Shown: piece after piece, positions 17,763-27,019 of the stretch
How the letters are laid out: each line of letters starts with the position of its first letter
Position numbering within the stretch: position 1 is the first letter of the stretch
Source: SAT2750 sp964476375
Lineage (GTDB): Bacteria > Planctomycetota > Planctomycetia > Pirellulales > Pirellulaceae
DNA length: 64,000 nucleotides
Reading direction: 5' to 3'
Assembly: GCA_964476375.1 (NCBI GenBank)
Contig: CAYYZW010000155.1
Location: forward strand, 32,344-96,343
The notes under the pieces: generated by a model
The model's database searches: none
The model's input: the letters and a program-made list of their open reading frames with translations, nothing else
What the model was told of the DNA's origin: nothing
Program-made: the position numbers and the translations under genes

Positions 17763-18893
17763 ATGGCTGACGACAACAAAGAACCTTCCATTGAAGAGAT
17801 TCTAGCAGCGGCTCGTCAACAAGACGGTGGCGAAGAACCCGCTGCGCCAGAACCGGACGAGCAGGCTGCGGCGGAATCCCCGGTCGAATCGGCCCCTGCC
17901 AAGCCAGCCGGCGAGATGTCGGTCGAGGAGATGCTGGCTGCAGCTCGTGGGGAGGGGAGTAGCCCTGCTGAGGCGGAACCTGCCGGGGAGAAGGTAGCGG
18001 AACCTGCCGCGGCTCCTGCCAAGCCGGCCGGCGAGATGTCGGTCGAGGAGATGCTGGCTGCAGCTCGTGAGGAGGGGAGTAGCCCTGCTGGGGCGGAACC
18101 CGATCCCGCCCCCAGTCCCCCTGCCACGAAGAAACCGGCCGCCGTTGCCCCCGCGGCCTCGACATCCGCTGGTCCACGCGACAGCGGCAGCCTGCTGGGA
18201 ACGCGCAAGGAAAACCGGCCCGGCCCGATGACGAATGACCAGGCACGGGATGCCGGCAAGGAGACGCCGGAGCTGAAACCCAAGAAAAGTCCCAAGGAAG
18301 CGGTCGTGGTACCGCCGATGCCGGAAAAACCGGCTTATGTTCTGCCAGAGGATTCCACCGCAGCGACCGGCAGTGATCGTCGTGGTTTTTTCTCCACCGT
18401 GGGAGGGGTCCTGTTTGGTTCGTCGCTGGCTGTTGGATTTACCTCCCTGGCCGTCACGCACCTGCTCTGGCTGCTGGGACTGGCCCGGTTCATGTTCCCC
18501 AATATCCTGATCGAACGGCCCACCCAGTTTAAGGTCGGTTTTCCCGACGACTTCGCGCCCGGCCAGGTGGCAACAAAATTCAAGGCCCAGTTTGGTATCT
18601 GGGTTGTGCGTTACGAGTACGATGGCGCTGCACAGATTTACGCCCTCAAGACAGTCTGTACTCACCTGGGGTGTACCCCCAACTGGCTGGAGGGGGAACA
18701 GAAGTTCAAGTGTCCCTGTCACGGGAGTGGTTTTTACAAGGACGGAATCAACTTTGAAGGACCGGCACCCCGGCCGCTGGAAAGGTATGCCATTCGGCTG
18801 GCCGACGATGGACAACTGGAAATAGATAAAAGCCGCAAGTTTAACGAGGAACTCGGTCAGTGGGCGGATCCGGCATCCTATGTGAACGTCTAG
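17763..18893 (+). CDS. Rieske iron-sulfur protein of a bc-type complex, with repeat-bearing N-terminal arm
   Basis: 376 residues, about twice the usual size. The C-terminal Rieske domain has box I CTHLGC (Cys299, His301 ligands; Cys304 disulfide) and box II CPCHGSG (Cys317, His320 ligands; Cys319 disulfide). One membrane helix lies at about residues 208-240, preceded by the basic DRRGFF. The first 200 residues are low-complexity Ala/Pro/Glu sequence with three copies of an (S)xEExLAAAR motif, two of them inside a 120-bp tandem repeat. The arm precedes the helix, so it is expected on the cytoplasmic side. It is first in the cluster, followed by the two cytochrome b genes, so it should take electrons from quinol at the outer site. 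Confidence 0.92.
   Translation: MADDNKEPSIEEILAAARQQDGGEEPAAPEPDEQAAAESPVESAPAKPAGEMSVEEMLAAARGEGSSPAEAEPAGEKVAEPAAAPAKPAGEMSVEEMLAAAREEGSSPAGAEPDPAPSPPATKKPAAVAPAASTSAGPRDSGSLLGTRKENRPGPMTNDQARDAGKETPELKPKKSPKEAVVVPPMPEKPAYVLPEDSTAATGSDRRGFFSTVGGVLFGSSLAVGFTSLAVTHLLWLLGLARFMFPNILIERPTQFKVGFPDDFAPGQVATKFKAQFGIWVVRYEYDGAAQIYALKTVCTHLGCTPNWLEGEQKFKCPCHGSGFYKDGINFEGPAPRPLERYAIRLADDGQLEIDKSRKFNEELGQWADPASYVNV
17891..18100 (+). repeat. Tandem repeat, two 90-bp copies 120 bp apart
   Basis: Copies at 17891-17980 and 18011-18100 differ at about four positions. Each encodes PAKPAGEMSVEEMLAAAR and the following EGSSPA segment. The 30 bases between them are an Ala/Pro/Glu linker. A degenerate third motif copy (SIEEILAAAR) occurs upstream near 17790. 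The high DNA identity implies recent duplication or homogenisation. Confidence 0.9.
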
Positions 18894-18940
18894 GAAGCCG
18901 GGCTGACAAGGAAAGTAATCCTGGATACTGAGTAAGAATC

Positions 18941-19717
18941 ATGCCATCACTTGGGGATATCATTCGCAACTCGCAGATCTGGAAGAGTATCTTCCGGCAT
19001 CCTGCTCCCACGGACCGGCGGAACCGGATCGTGGTGATGCTTACCAACTTCTTCCTGCACCTGCACCCTGTCTCGGTCAAGAAGCAGGGGATTGCGTTGA
19101 GCTACACCTGGTGCATGGGGGGGGTGACATTTTTCCTCTTCCTGGTGGAAACGATCACGGGCGTGTTGCTGATGTTCTATTATCGGCCGACGCTTGAATG
19201 GGCTTACACGGACATGCTGGCGCTGCGCGATGTGACCTCCCTGGGGATACTGCGCGAATTGCATCGCTGGACAGCACATGCCATGGTGATCACGGTCTGG
19301 TTGCACATGTACCGGGTCTTCCTGACCGGCAGTTACAAGCCACCCCGGGAATTCAACTGGGTGATCGGCGTGATCCTGCTGCTGTTGACCCTGCTCCTTT
19401 CCTTTACAGGCTACCTGCTCCCCTGGGATCAGCTGGCGATCTGGGCGATCACGGTTGGATCGAACATGGCCCGGGCGACTCCGTTTCTGGGGCACGAGGG
19501 GCCCGGTGCCCAGCTGCTTACCGTGGGTGGCATCGACATGATTACCAACGCTTCCGATGCGCGTTTTGGGTTGCTCGGTGCACGCTTTGTCGGTGAGGAG
19601 ACGCTTAACCGTTTCTACGTGCTTCATTGTATTGCCATCCCGCTTGCGGCGGCCCTGTTGATGGCAATCCACTTCTGGCGCATTCGTAAGGATGGAGGTA
19701 TTAGTGGTCCTCTCTAG
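18941..19717 (+). CDS. Cytochrome b, N-terminal (b6-type) subunit
   Basis: 258 residues, four membrane helices after a polar N-terminus. Two pairs of haem-ligating histidines are seen: His in [10 protein letters not shown] and WLHMYR of the second helix region, as is usual in b6-type proteins, and VLHCIA and AIHFWR in the last helix. The quinol-site helix contains [13 protein letters not shown], the family motif. It carries the two b haems of a split bc complex. It is followed 33 bases later by the subunit IV-type protein. Confidence 0.92.
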   Translation: MPSLGDIIRNSQIWKSIFRHPAPTDRRNRIVVMLTNFFLHLHPVSVKKQGIALSYTWCMGGVTFFLFLVETITGVLLMFYYRPTLEWAYTDMLALRDVTSLGILRELHRWTAHAMVITVWLHMYRVFLTGSYKPPREFNWVIGVILLLLTLLLSFTGYLLPWDQLAIWAITVGSNMARATPFLGHEGPGAQLLTVGGIDMITNASDARFGLLGARFVGEETLNRFYVLHCIAIPLAAALLMAIHFWRIRKDGGISGPL

Positions 19718-19750
19718 CCTGCTGTCAGGTTAGACGTACACCAAGACGTT

Positions 19751-21202
19751 ATGCATCATCTTACCGAAGCCGAATTCCTGAACAGCATCCGGGGTTTCCT
19801 GGGCAGCTATTATGTCTGCCTGGCCCTGATGAACGGGATCGCTGCGATTTACCTCTGGAAGGAATTGAAGCGGACCGGGGCAGCCATCTTCTGGCTGGTG
19901 GCGTCGGCAGTGTTGATGATCATGTCGGCGCTGGCCCTGAGTGGAAATGCCGACCTGGTCCGCTGGATCTCGCTTCCCCAGTCGGTTCGTGATGCCATCG
20001 ACGGCTTTATGAACCCCACCGTCTACACGGTGGGGTCCCTGGTCGGACTGGGTCTGATGTTCGTGATGCGACGGTTCTTTGTGCGACCCATGGTCGCCTG
20101 GGCGATGCTCAACCTGAGCCTGCTGCTGATGGGCATGTCGATGACCGATGCTGATTTTGCCGCCATTGTCCTCAAGCCAGACAATGTGCCGATCGTGGCA
20201 ATGGTCTTCCTGCTTGGATTCTTTACCTGGCTGTCGGCCAGCAAGGCGGTCAAGAATGACGATCGCTTCCGTCTGAACCCGGACCGGATTGCCCGTGGTG
20301 AGGAACCGCTTGGACCACTGGAACTCGAGGAGAATGAGAAGGTCCTGGTCTGGCCTGACCTGGTTTACACCGAACTGATCTGCATGGTGGCCCTGACGGC
20401 CCTGCTTCTGGTCTGGGCGATCGGCCTGCAGGCACCACTGGAAGAACCCGCCAGCGCCGTCAAGACCCCCAACCCCTCCAAGGCACCCTGGTACTTCCTG
20501 GGGCTGCAGGAAATGCTGGTTTACTTTGATCCCTGGATGGCGGGCGTGGTACTCCCCAGCCTGGTCCTTTTTGGGCTCATGGCGATTCCCTTCATTGACT
20601 ACAACAAGGACGGGAATGGGTACTACACGATTGACCAGCGAAAATTCGCCTACGTTGTTTTCCAGGTTGGCTTCCTGGTGATGTGGGTCACGCTGATCGT
20701 GATGGGGACCTTCCTGCGCGGGCCAAACTGGAATTTCTTCGGAACCTATGAAACCTGGGATCCGCACAAGGTTGAGGCACTGAACAATGTCGACCTCTCG
20801 CAATATTTCTGGATAGGCCTGCTGGGGACCGGTATGCCCATGGCGCCCGCCGATGCCGGCATGTTCACCAAGATCCTCTATATTCTCTACCGCGAAGCTC
20901 CCGGCATCCTGCTTGTCACTGGTTACCTTGTCGTGATGCCGCCGCTGCTGGTAGTGATCGGCGGGATCGTGGAAAAAATCGATCCGGAGAAACGCCGCAA
21001 CCCGGTCTCGCGAGCTATCGCCGGCATGATACGCGGGATGGGAATATTTCGGCTGCATTACAAGCGGATGGGGTTCCTGCGATACATGGTGATGGTCAAC
21101 CTGTTCCTGATGATGACCATGTTGCCCATCAAGATGGTTCTCCGCTGGACGATCAACCTCAAGTATTTTATTTCAATCCCAGAGTATTTCCTGAACTTCT
21201 AG
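19751..21202 (+). CDS. Cytochrome b C-terminal (subunit IV-like) protein, extended
   Basis: 483 residues, far longer than the 160 residues of plain subunit IV. The first 170 residues hold several hydrophobic helices (LGSYYVCLALMNGIAAIYLW, IFWLVASAVLMIMSALAL and others) not usual in subunit IV. The conserved part begins at about residue 190: EKVLVWPDLVYTELICM, then KTPNPSKAPWYFLGLQEML, the counterpart of the PEWY region at the outer quinol site, and further helices. More helices and a basic tail follow. The extra segments may anchor the giant cytochrome encoded next. The start ATG has no clear ribosome site. Confidence 0.88.
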   Translation: MHHLTEAEFLNSIRGFLGSYYVCLALMNGIAAIYLWKELKRTGAAIFWLVASAVLMIMSALALSGNADLVRWISLPQSVRDAIDGFMNPTVYTVGSLVGLGLMFVMRRFFVRPMVAWAMLNLSLLLMGMSMTDADFAAIVLKPDNVPIVAMVFLLGFFTWLSASKAVKNDDRFRLNPDRIARGEEPLGPLELEENEKVLVWPDLVYTELICMVALTALLLVWAIGLQAPLEEPASAVKTPNPSKAPWYFLGLQEMLVYFDPWMAGVVLPSLVLFGLMAIPFIDYNKDGNGYYTIDQRKFAYVVFQVGFLVMWVTLIVMGTFLRGPNWNFFGTYETWDPHKVEALNNVDLSQYFWIGLLGTGMPMAPADAGMFTKILYILYREAPGILLVTGYLVVMPPLLVVIGGIVEKIDPEKRRNPVSRAIAGMIRGMGIFRLHYKRMGFLRYMVMVNLFLMMTMLPIKMVLRWTINLKYFISIPEYFLNF

Positions 21203-21239
21203 TCTCCCGGATGTCCCGGGGTTGCAAAGAAAACAGACC

Positions 21240-24200
21240 ATGCCAGCAACCGAACAAACATGGCGAAGCCAGAAAAAGCTGCATGTCATTTTTGGCATCA
21301 GCAGCGTGGTCCTGCTGCTGTCGACCCTCTGGATGTTCAAGGCAGATCACCAGCGGGAGTGGAAAGAGTACCAGCGGACGGGTCGGACCATCGACGTCAT
21401 GATGACCGAATGGCGCAAGCTGGCATTTGAGCAAAATGACTACCTGCAGAGGGTCACGGAACTGGAGAAGGCGGCCCATGTCTCAGCGGAGGTTCCGATT
21501 GACGAAAAGCTCCTGGTCCAGTTTGAAACCCTGGCCGGTAGCGAGCCGGACATCAGCCAGGCGGCACGTGAAAATTTCCAGCAGGCGGTTGCCAGCCACC
21601 AGGGGGCGGGGGCGGGGAGAGAGACCCGCGAGCTGGTTTTCAGTGCCATGGAAACAGTCATCCAGGAAGTCCGCTTTCGTGAGGACCTGCTGCTGAATGA
21701 TCGCAAGTTCCGCAGTGCCGACCTGGATAAGGCGAAGGCGGATTATGGCCTGGCCATTCGTGACGCCAAAAGCCAGCAGGTACTTGCTCAACTGAAGGCG
21801 ACGGCGGATTCGGTCGAGGGGGAGGTCACAGCACTGAACCTTGACTACGAGGGTTTCAGCAAGTTGCGTATCGACCTGCAGGATATCCGCAAGCAGGCGA
21901 GTGCCAGTCAGCAAGAGGCGGAAAAGGCGGTCAGTGATGCCAGGGCGAGCCTGGAGCAGCTCGACACCGCCATCCAGGAACGCCATGCCGGATGGGTCGA
22001 GAATTACTGGCTGGGTAAGCGCTGGCTGGAATTGCCGATTGTGGATGCATTCAACACGCCGCTGAAGATCTCCAATAACTGGTCCGACGACCTGGAGCAG
22101 GATTATAGCCACCGACGTGTGCGGCGGTTTGATCGCTGTGCAACCTGCCACCAGATGATGGAGAAGACCCTGCCGGGATCGGCCACGAATGCCGCCTACA
22201 TGAAGGAGCGGCTGCTGCAGTTTCAGCTCCAGCCAGGGTCGCCACTCGCGGATGGCGAGAGGGAAGAAAATGTGATTGCAAGACTTTCCATGCGGCTCGG
22301 TTTTTCCCTGTCCGGTGAGGGACTTATTGATCGTGACGATGTCACGATCAGTTATGTCAAGCCGGCCTCGGTGGCGGCCACGGCTGTTGTGAAGACGGAT
22401 CCGGTGTTGAAACGATTTGATGGCGACGAGGTGATGCTCTCTCTGCTCAAGGTCTCCTCGGACGCCTCGCCAGTTCGCCCGGATGACCTGGCACGTGATT
22501 CCCGTCCGGGCCTGGAGGCGGGGGATGTGATTGTGCTGATCAACGGGGATCCGGTGATTGAAGATAGCCGCCAGGTGGCCGCCCGACTGTTGACTCTGGC
22601 AAGGAAAGAGAAGCCGCTTGAGCTGACCGTGCGTCGTGGCATGCCCAGCCCCTTCACTACCCACCCCAGGCTGGACCTGTTCGTGGGATCACTCAGTCCT
22701 CACACGGTAGCCGATTTTGCCTGCACGATCTGTCATGATGGCCAGGGGAGTGCAACCGCCTTCAAGTGGGCATCTCACACGCCTGATGATCCCCAGCAGC
22801 GGGAACGGTGGTTGCGTGAAAACAGCTGGTTCGACAATGCTCACTGGATTTACCCGATGTACTCCAAGCGGTTCATCGAGAGCAGTTGCCTGAAATGCCA
22901 TCACGAGGTGACGGAACTGGCTGCCAGTGAGCGTTTCCCGGATCCGCCGGCCCCGACGCTGATGAAGGGATATGACCTGATTCGCAAGTATGGCTGTTAC
23001 GGGTGTCATGAGATCAATGGTTTCGAGGGTCCCGACAAGCGGCTGGGGCCGGACATGCGGCTGGAGCCAAATTATTTTGCCGTTGCCCAGCAGCTCCAGG
23101 CAGAAACCGGATTCGAGAAACTTGGTGAAAGCGAACAGAGGCTGGTTCGCCATCTGGTGGATCATCCAGAGGATGATTCAGCCAGGCACCAGGTGCTTTC
23201 CCTGCTGGAAGCAGATGCCGCAGAGGAGAACGCGGAACCGTTGTTTTCCAACGATGTTCACGGTCGCCTGGTTCCCCTGCTTGGGGATATGACCGCCCCG
23301 GGAACCCAGCGACGACCGGGGCCAAGCCTGCGTTACCTTTCCAGCAAGCTGGAGCTTCCATTCCTCTCGGACTGGATCCGCCAGCCGGGGCATTTCCGGC
23401 CCAGTACGAGGATGCCCCAGTTCTTCGGGCTCTGGGATCACCTGCCGGGGAAAGGGGCTTCAGGCTCGGCAGAGAAGTTTGAGCCCCTGGAGGTTTACGC
23501 GATCAGCCATTTCCTGCTTCAGTCCTCCCAGTCCCATACCTACCTTGATCCACCGGCTGGAGTTACCGAGCCGGCGGATGCGGCTCGTGGCAGCGTCCTC
23601 TTTCAGGAACGCGGCTGCCTGGCCTGCCATAGTCATAATGGTGTGCTCAAGGACGGGGGGGATGATTATTCCTTTATGGACGTGGAAACATTCCGCGATC
23701 CCGATGAGATCCTGCAGGGTCCGGACCTGTCGAACCTGGCGGTAAAATTCGACAGCCCCAATGGCCGCCGCTGGCTCTACAGCTGGATCCGCGAACCGAC
23801 TCGCTACCATGCCCGTACGGTGATGCCCAACCTGTTCCTGGAGAAGATCACCCACCGGGATGCAATGGGGAACGTGACCGGCGTGACCGATCCGGCAGCT
23901 GACATTGTCCAGTACCTGCTCAGCACCGGCGACGGTGGCTGGGTTCCGGCCAAGGGGACGATTTCCGAAATGGATGGCCAGCAGCAGGAGGATTTTGATT
24001 CCCTTGCCCTGGAACACCTGGAAGGGGCGTACTACGTGGCCCAGGCCAGTGAGTACCTGGAGCGAGGTATCCCGGAACTGCTGGCCGGGGAATTGAAGGG
24101 TGCCGAGGTCGAGTTGCTTGTTCCGGAGCAGGACTACAATGAGAAAAAGCCACTCTCACTTCACCAGAAGCTGATGTACGTCGGTCGCCGCTCGATTGCC

Positions 24201-25994
24201 AAGTACGGCTGCTATGGCTGCCACGATATTCCTGGATTTGAGGAAGCCAAGCCGATCGGAACGACCCTTGCCGACTGGGGGCGGAAGGAGACTTCCAAGC
24301 TCGCTTACGAGCACATCCTTGAATACCTTGGACTTGGCCACCATGGAGGAGATCATGGTCATGCCGGTGACGATCACCACGACCATGCCGGTCCCAATCT
24401 GGCGGGACTTGCCGGGGTCCGGCAGAACAACTTTGATGAGGAGATGCCCGAGTTTTTCGAGCAGCAGCTGCAATCTCATAATCGCATCGGGTTCCTTTAC
24501 CAGAAGCTGCGTGAACCGCGCAGCTATGACTTCGAGAAGACCCACGAGAAGGGATACAACGAGCGGTTACGAATGCCCCGTTTCCCCTTCAGTACCGGAG
24601 AGCGCCAGCAGGTGATGACCTTTATTCTTGGCCTGGTGAGCGATCCACCGCGAGCCAAGTACATTTACCAGCCGGACCGGCGCAGTGCCGCCATGCAGCA
24701 GGGGGAACGGGTACTGGAAAAATACAATTGCCGAGGCTGCCACCTGCTGACCCCGGAAAAATGGGATGTCGCTTTTACGGCGTCGGAACTGGACGAGGAG
24801 AATGACGCGGCCTCTTTCCCGCCACTAGCGACTGCCCCGTCTTTCCCGTTTGTTCAGCACCAGTATTCTTCCTCTGCCATCACGTCCGCGATGGAGCTGG
24901 ATCATCGAGAACAGATGCATGCCACGCTGGTCGGTATGCCGGCGCTCAATGATAATGCGAGACCACGGGTCTATAACCGGGTATTTGATGAGGACGTGTT
25001 ACCGGATGAGCAGGATCTGGATCTTGCCGACCTGACCCAGGTTCCCTTCCAGCTCTGGGAGCCGGCCCTGGTGGGCGGCCATGTTTACCAGAGTGGATCC
25101 GTCATTCCAACCTTCAGTCCAGCCCTGGTCACTCGGCGGCAGCCGGCCGATGGCGGTGTGCTGGCCCGTTACCTGCTGACACATGTCACGCGTCGCGAGA
25201 AAGACATCAACACGAATGCCAAGGGAACCGATAGCTGGGCCTGGGTGCCGCCACCGCTGGTTGGCGAGGGTCTCAAGGTCCAGACCGGCTGGCTTCATGA
25301 TTTCCTGCTCGATCCCTACACGATCCGCCCTGCGGTCGTGCTGAGGATGCCTCGCTTTAACATGTCGTCCGCCGAAGCGACCTCGTTGGTGAACTACTTT
25401 GCTGCCCGGGACAACGTGGATTATCCCTATACCTATAACCAGGAACGGGATGAGGAACTGCTGGCGGCCAGGGAGATTCGTTACATGGCCCGGCTGGAAG
25501 ACCCGGCGGCCAGGGCAGGGGAATCGCTCGAGGGAGTTCGGCTGCATGACGCGATGCAGATTGTTACCAGTTCTGACTTCTGCGTGAAATGTCATATTGT
25601 CGGTGACTTTGAGCCCCAGGGGGCGGACCGCGGGAAGGCTCCGGACCTGTCCCGTGTTTTTGAAAGGCTTCGGCCCGGTTATCTCCGACGCTGGATTGCC
25701 AAGCCCAGTGGGGTCCTGCCCTACACGAACATGCCGGTGAATGTTCCCTACAAGCCAGAGGAGATGGAATTCCTGGGAGGGGTTTCCCAGGAGCTTTACC
25801 ATGGCACCAGTGTTGAGCAGATTGATGCCCTGGTGGACCTGCTGATGAACTATGACAAGTATGCCCAGCGGCGGGCTTCCATTCGGCCGCTGGTTGAGGC
25901 AGCAGCGGCGGCAAAGCAGAACGAGTCGGCCAGCCCGCTTGACCCACCAGCGGAGAGTAACGAGAGTGACGAGGAGACAGGCACCGAGGAGTAA
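21240..25994 (+). CDS. Giant octahaem cytochrome c with coiled coil and PDZ-like domain
   Basis: 1584 residues. One N-terminal membrane helix (about 14-35) is followed by a long coiled coil (about 40-265). Eight CxxCH motifs lie at residues about 300, 495, 550, 586, 793, 991, 1164 and 1448. A PDZ-like domain (about 394-467, GLEAGDVIVLINGDPV) sits between haems 1 and 2. Haems 4-8 each begin a monohaem-type module ending in a Met-Pro (RMPQF, VMPNL, RMPRF, RMPRF, NMPVN), the likely axial methionines. A His-rich loop is at about 1034-1052. It lies directly after cytochrome b and no cytochrome c1 gene is near, so it probably replaces c1. A TTG 18 bases upstream is an unlikely start. Confidence 0.93.
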   Translation: MPATEQTWRSQKKLHVIFGISSVVLLLSTLWMFKADHQREWKEYQRTGRTIDVMMTEWRKLAFEQNDYLQRVTELEKAAHVSAEVPIDEKLLVQFETLAGSEPDISQAARENFQQAVASHQGAGAGRETRELVFSAMETVIQEVRFREDLLLNDRKFRSADLDKAKADYGLAIRDAKSQQVLAQLKATADSVEGEVTALNLDYEGFSKLRIDLQDIRKQASASQQEAEKAVSDARASLEQLDTAIQERHAGWVENYWLGKRWLELPIVDAFNTPLKISNNWSDDLEQDYSHRRVRRFDRCATCHQMMEKTLPGSATNAAYMKERLLQFQLQPGSPLADGEREENVIARLSMRLGFSLSGEGLIDRDDVTISYVKPASVAATAVVKTDPVLKRFDGDEVMLSLLKVSSDASPVRPDDLARDSRPGLEAGDVIVLINGDPVIEDSRQVAARLLTLARKEKPLELTVRRGMPSPFTTHPRLDLFVGSLSPHTVADFACTICHDGQGSATAFKWASHTPDDPQQRERWLRENSWFDNAHWIYPMYSKRFIESSCLKCHHEVTELAASERFPDPPAPTLMKGYDLIRKYGCYGCHEINGFEGPDKRLGPDMRLEPNYFAVAQQLQAETGFEKLGESEQRLVRHLVDHPEDDSARHQVLSLLEADAAEENAEPLFSNDVHGRLVPLLGDMTAPGTQRRPGPSLRYLSSKLELPFLSDWIRQPGHFRPSTRMPQFFGLWDHLPGKGASGSAEKFEPLEVYAISHFLLQSSQSHTYLDPPAGVTEPADAARGSVLFQERGCLACHSHNGVLKDGGDDYSFMDVETFRDPDEILQGPDLSNLAVKFDSPNGRRWLYSWIREPTRYHARTVMPNLFLEKITHRDAMGNVTGVTDPAADIVQYLLSTGDGGWVPAKGTISEMDGQQQEDFDSLALEHLEGAYYVAQASEYLERGIPELLAGELKGAEVELLVPEQDYNEKKPLSLHQKLMYVGRRSIAKYGCYGCHDIPGFEEAKPIGTTLADWGRKETSKLAYEHILEYLGLGHHGGDHGHAGDDHHDHAGPNLAGLAGVRQNNFDEEMPEFFEQQLQSHNRIGFLYQKLREPRSYDFEKTHEKGYNERLRMPRFPFSTGERQQVMTFILGLVSDPPRAKYIYQPDRRSAAMQQGERVLEKYNCRGCHLLTPEKWDVAFTASELDEENDAASFPPLATAPSFPFVQHQYSSSAITSAMELDHREQMHATLVGMPALNDNARPRVYNRVFDEDVLPDEQDLDLADLTQVPFQLWEPALVGGHVYQSGSVIPTFSPALVTRRQPADGGVLARYLLTHVTRREKDINTNAKGTDSWAWVPPPLVGEGLKVQTGWLHDFLLDPYTIRPAVVLRMPRFNMSSAEATSLVNYFAARDNVDYPYTYNQERDEELLAAREIRYMARLEDPAARAGESLEGVRLHDAMQIVTSSDFCVKCHIVGDFEPQGADRGKAPDLSRVFERLRPGYLRRWIAKPSGVLPYTNMPVNVPYKPEEMEFLGGVSQELYHGTSVEQIDALVDLLMNYDKYAQRRASIRPLVEAAAAAKQNESASPLDPPAESNESDEETGTEE

Positions 25995-26034
25995 AGGAAA
26001 ATAACAACCGTCCAGAGGGGCTTGAGCTGTTTTT

Positions 26035-26062
26035 CCGACAGCCAGGATCGGCGGCGTATAAT
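26035..26062 (+). promoter_or_regulatory. Promoter candidate before the cupredoxin genes
   Basis: CCGACA at 26035-26040, a 16-base spacer and a perfect TATAAT at 26057-26062, in the 223-base gap after the octahaem gene. This gap is the largest in the cluster, so a second transcription unit could begin here. Confidence 0.5.
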
Positions 26063-26217
26063 AGATAGAGAGGATCGGACGAACAGGTTCCCACCAGTTC
26101 CGTCCGTGGATGAAAGCGGAAATATCCTTCCGCCAGGGTGCGACGGGAGATGGCATCCTGGACTGATAGCCAGCCCGCAGTGATGAAGAAAAACTGCAGG
26201 CAAGTGAGGAGAAAACC

Positions 26218-27000
26218 ATGAATCGAATCCGACCAGCCAGCCTTGTTGCAGGAATTGTCGTCCTGCTCCTGAGCCATGCCGTGGATGCCCAGCAGTGGGG
26301 TAATCTCAAGGTCCGTTTTGCCTTTGATGGGGAGGCTCCCAAGGCCCAGCCGGTAGAGGTCACCAAGGATGTGGCCTTTTGCGGGAAGTTCAAGCCGGTG
26401 GATGAGACGCTCCTGGTCAATGCCGAAAACAACGGGATTGCCAACGTGATTGTCTATGTCCGCACCAAGGATGTAGCCATCCACCCGGAGTACGACAAGC
26501 TGGTCAAGGTGCCTGTCAAGCTGGATAACAAGGGATGCCGCTTTGATCCCCACGTGACATTGCTCTGGACCAAGCGGACACTGGAACTGAGTAACTCAGA
26601 CATGGTCGGTCATAACACCGCAGTCAGCACGTTTTTCAACGACCCCATTAACCCCCTGATCCCGACCGGTGGTGTCCTCAAGAAACAGTACCAGGCGGAG
26701 GAACGCCTTCCGGCCAAGGTGAACTGCTCGATTCACAGCTGGATGAGCTGCTGGCTGGTGATCCGTTCCAACCCCTATGCCGCAGCGGCGGACAAGAACG
26801 GGCTGGTGGAGATCAAGAACCTGCCGGCAGGAGAGCTTGAATTCCAGGTCTGGCAGGAGAAGGCAGGTTATATCAGCAAGGTCAAGGTGGACGGCAAACC
26901 GGCCGAGTGGCTGCGTGGCCGCACCAAGGTCACGATTGAAGCTGGCAAGACGGCCGACCTGGGTGATGTCCTGGTCGATGCAGCACTCTTTCAGAAGTAG
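26218..27000 (+). CDS. Secreted cupredoxin-like protein
   Basis: 260 residues. A cleavable signal peptide ends near AVDAQQ. A type 1 copper site is indicated: His in MVGHNTA, and Cys, His and Met in VNCSIHSWM (CxxHxxM), the plastocyanin/methylamine-utilisation-like arrangement. A carboxypeptidase-regulatory-like beta domain (IKNLPAGELEFQVWQ) follows the copper site. It should be a periplasmic electron carrier or copper protein. The start is firm, with GAGGAG six bases upstream. It is a paralogue of the next gene; both lie between the quinol-oxidising module and the oxidase. Confidence 0.85.
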   Translation: MNRIRPASLVAGIVVLLLSHAVDAQQWGNLKVRFAFDGEAPKAQPVEVTKDVAFCGKFKPVDETLLVNAENNGIANVIVYVRTKDVAIHPEYDKLVKVPVKLDNKGCRFDPHVTLLWTKRTLELSNSDMVGHNTAVSTFFNDPINPLIPTGGVLKKQYQAEERLPAKVNCSIHSWMSCWLVIRSNPYAAAADKNGLVEIKNLPAGELEFQVWQEKAGYISKVKVDGKPAEWLRGRTKVTIEAGKTADLGDVLVDAALFQK

Positions 27001-27019
27001 TGAAGTTATAGGTATCCCA

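Noticed and set aside
17522..17791. Minus-strand frame of about 89 codons before the Rieske gene
   Set aside because: Low-complexity residues, no ribosome site, and it overlaps the Rieske start and the promoter candidate.
19730..21058. Long minus-strand frame opposite cytochrome b subunit IV
   Set aside because: Very rich in His and Gln, the usual reverse image of a membrane-protein gene; the plus strand has clear family motifs.
24999..26444. Long minus-strand frame opposite the end of the octahaem gene
   Set aside because: The plus strand encodes haem motif 8 and a Met-Pro loop here; the minus frame has no recognisable feature and spans the promoter gap.
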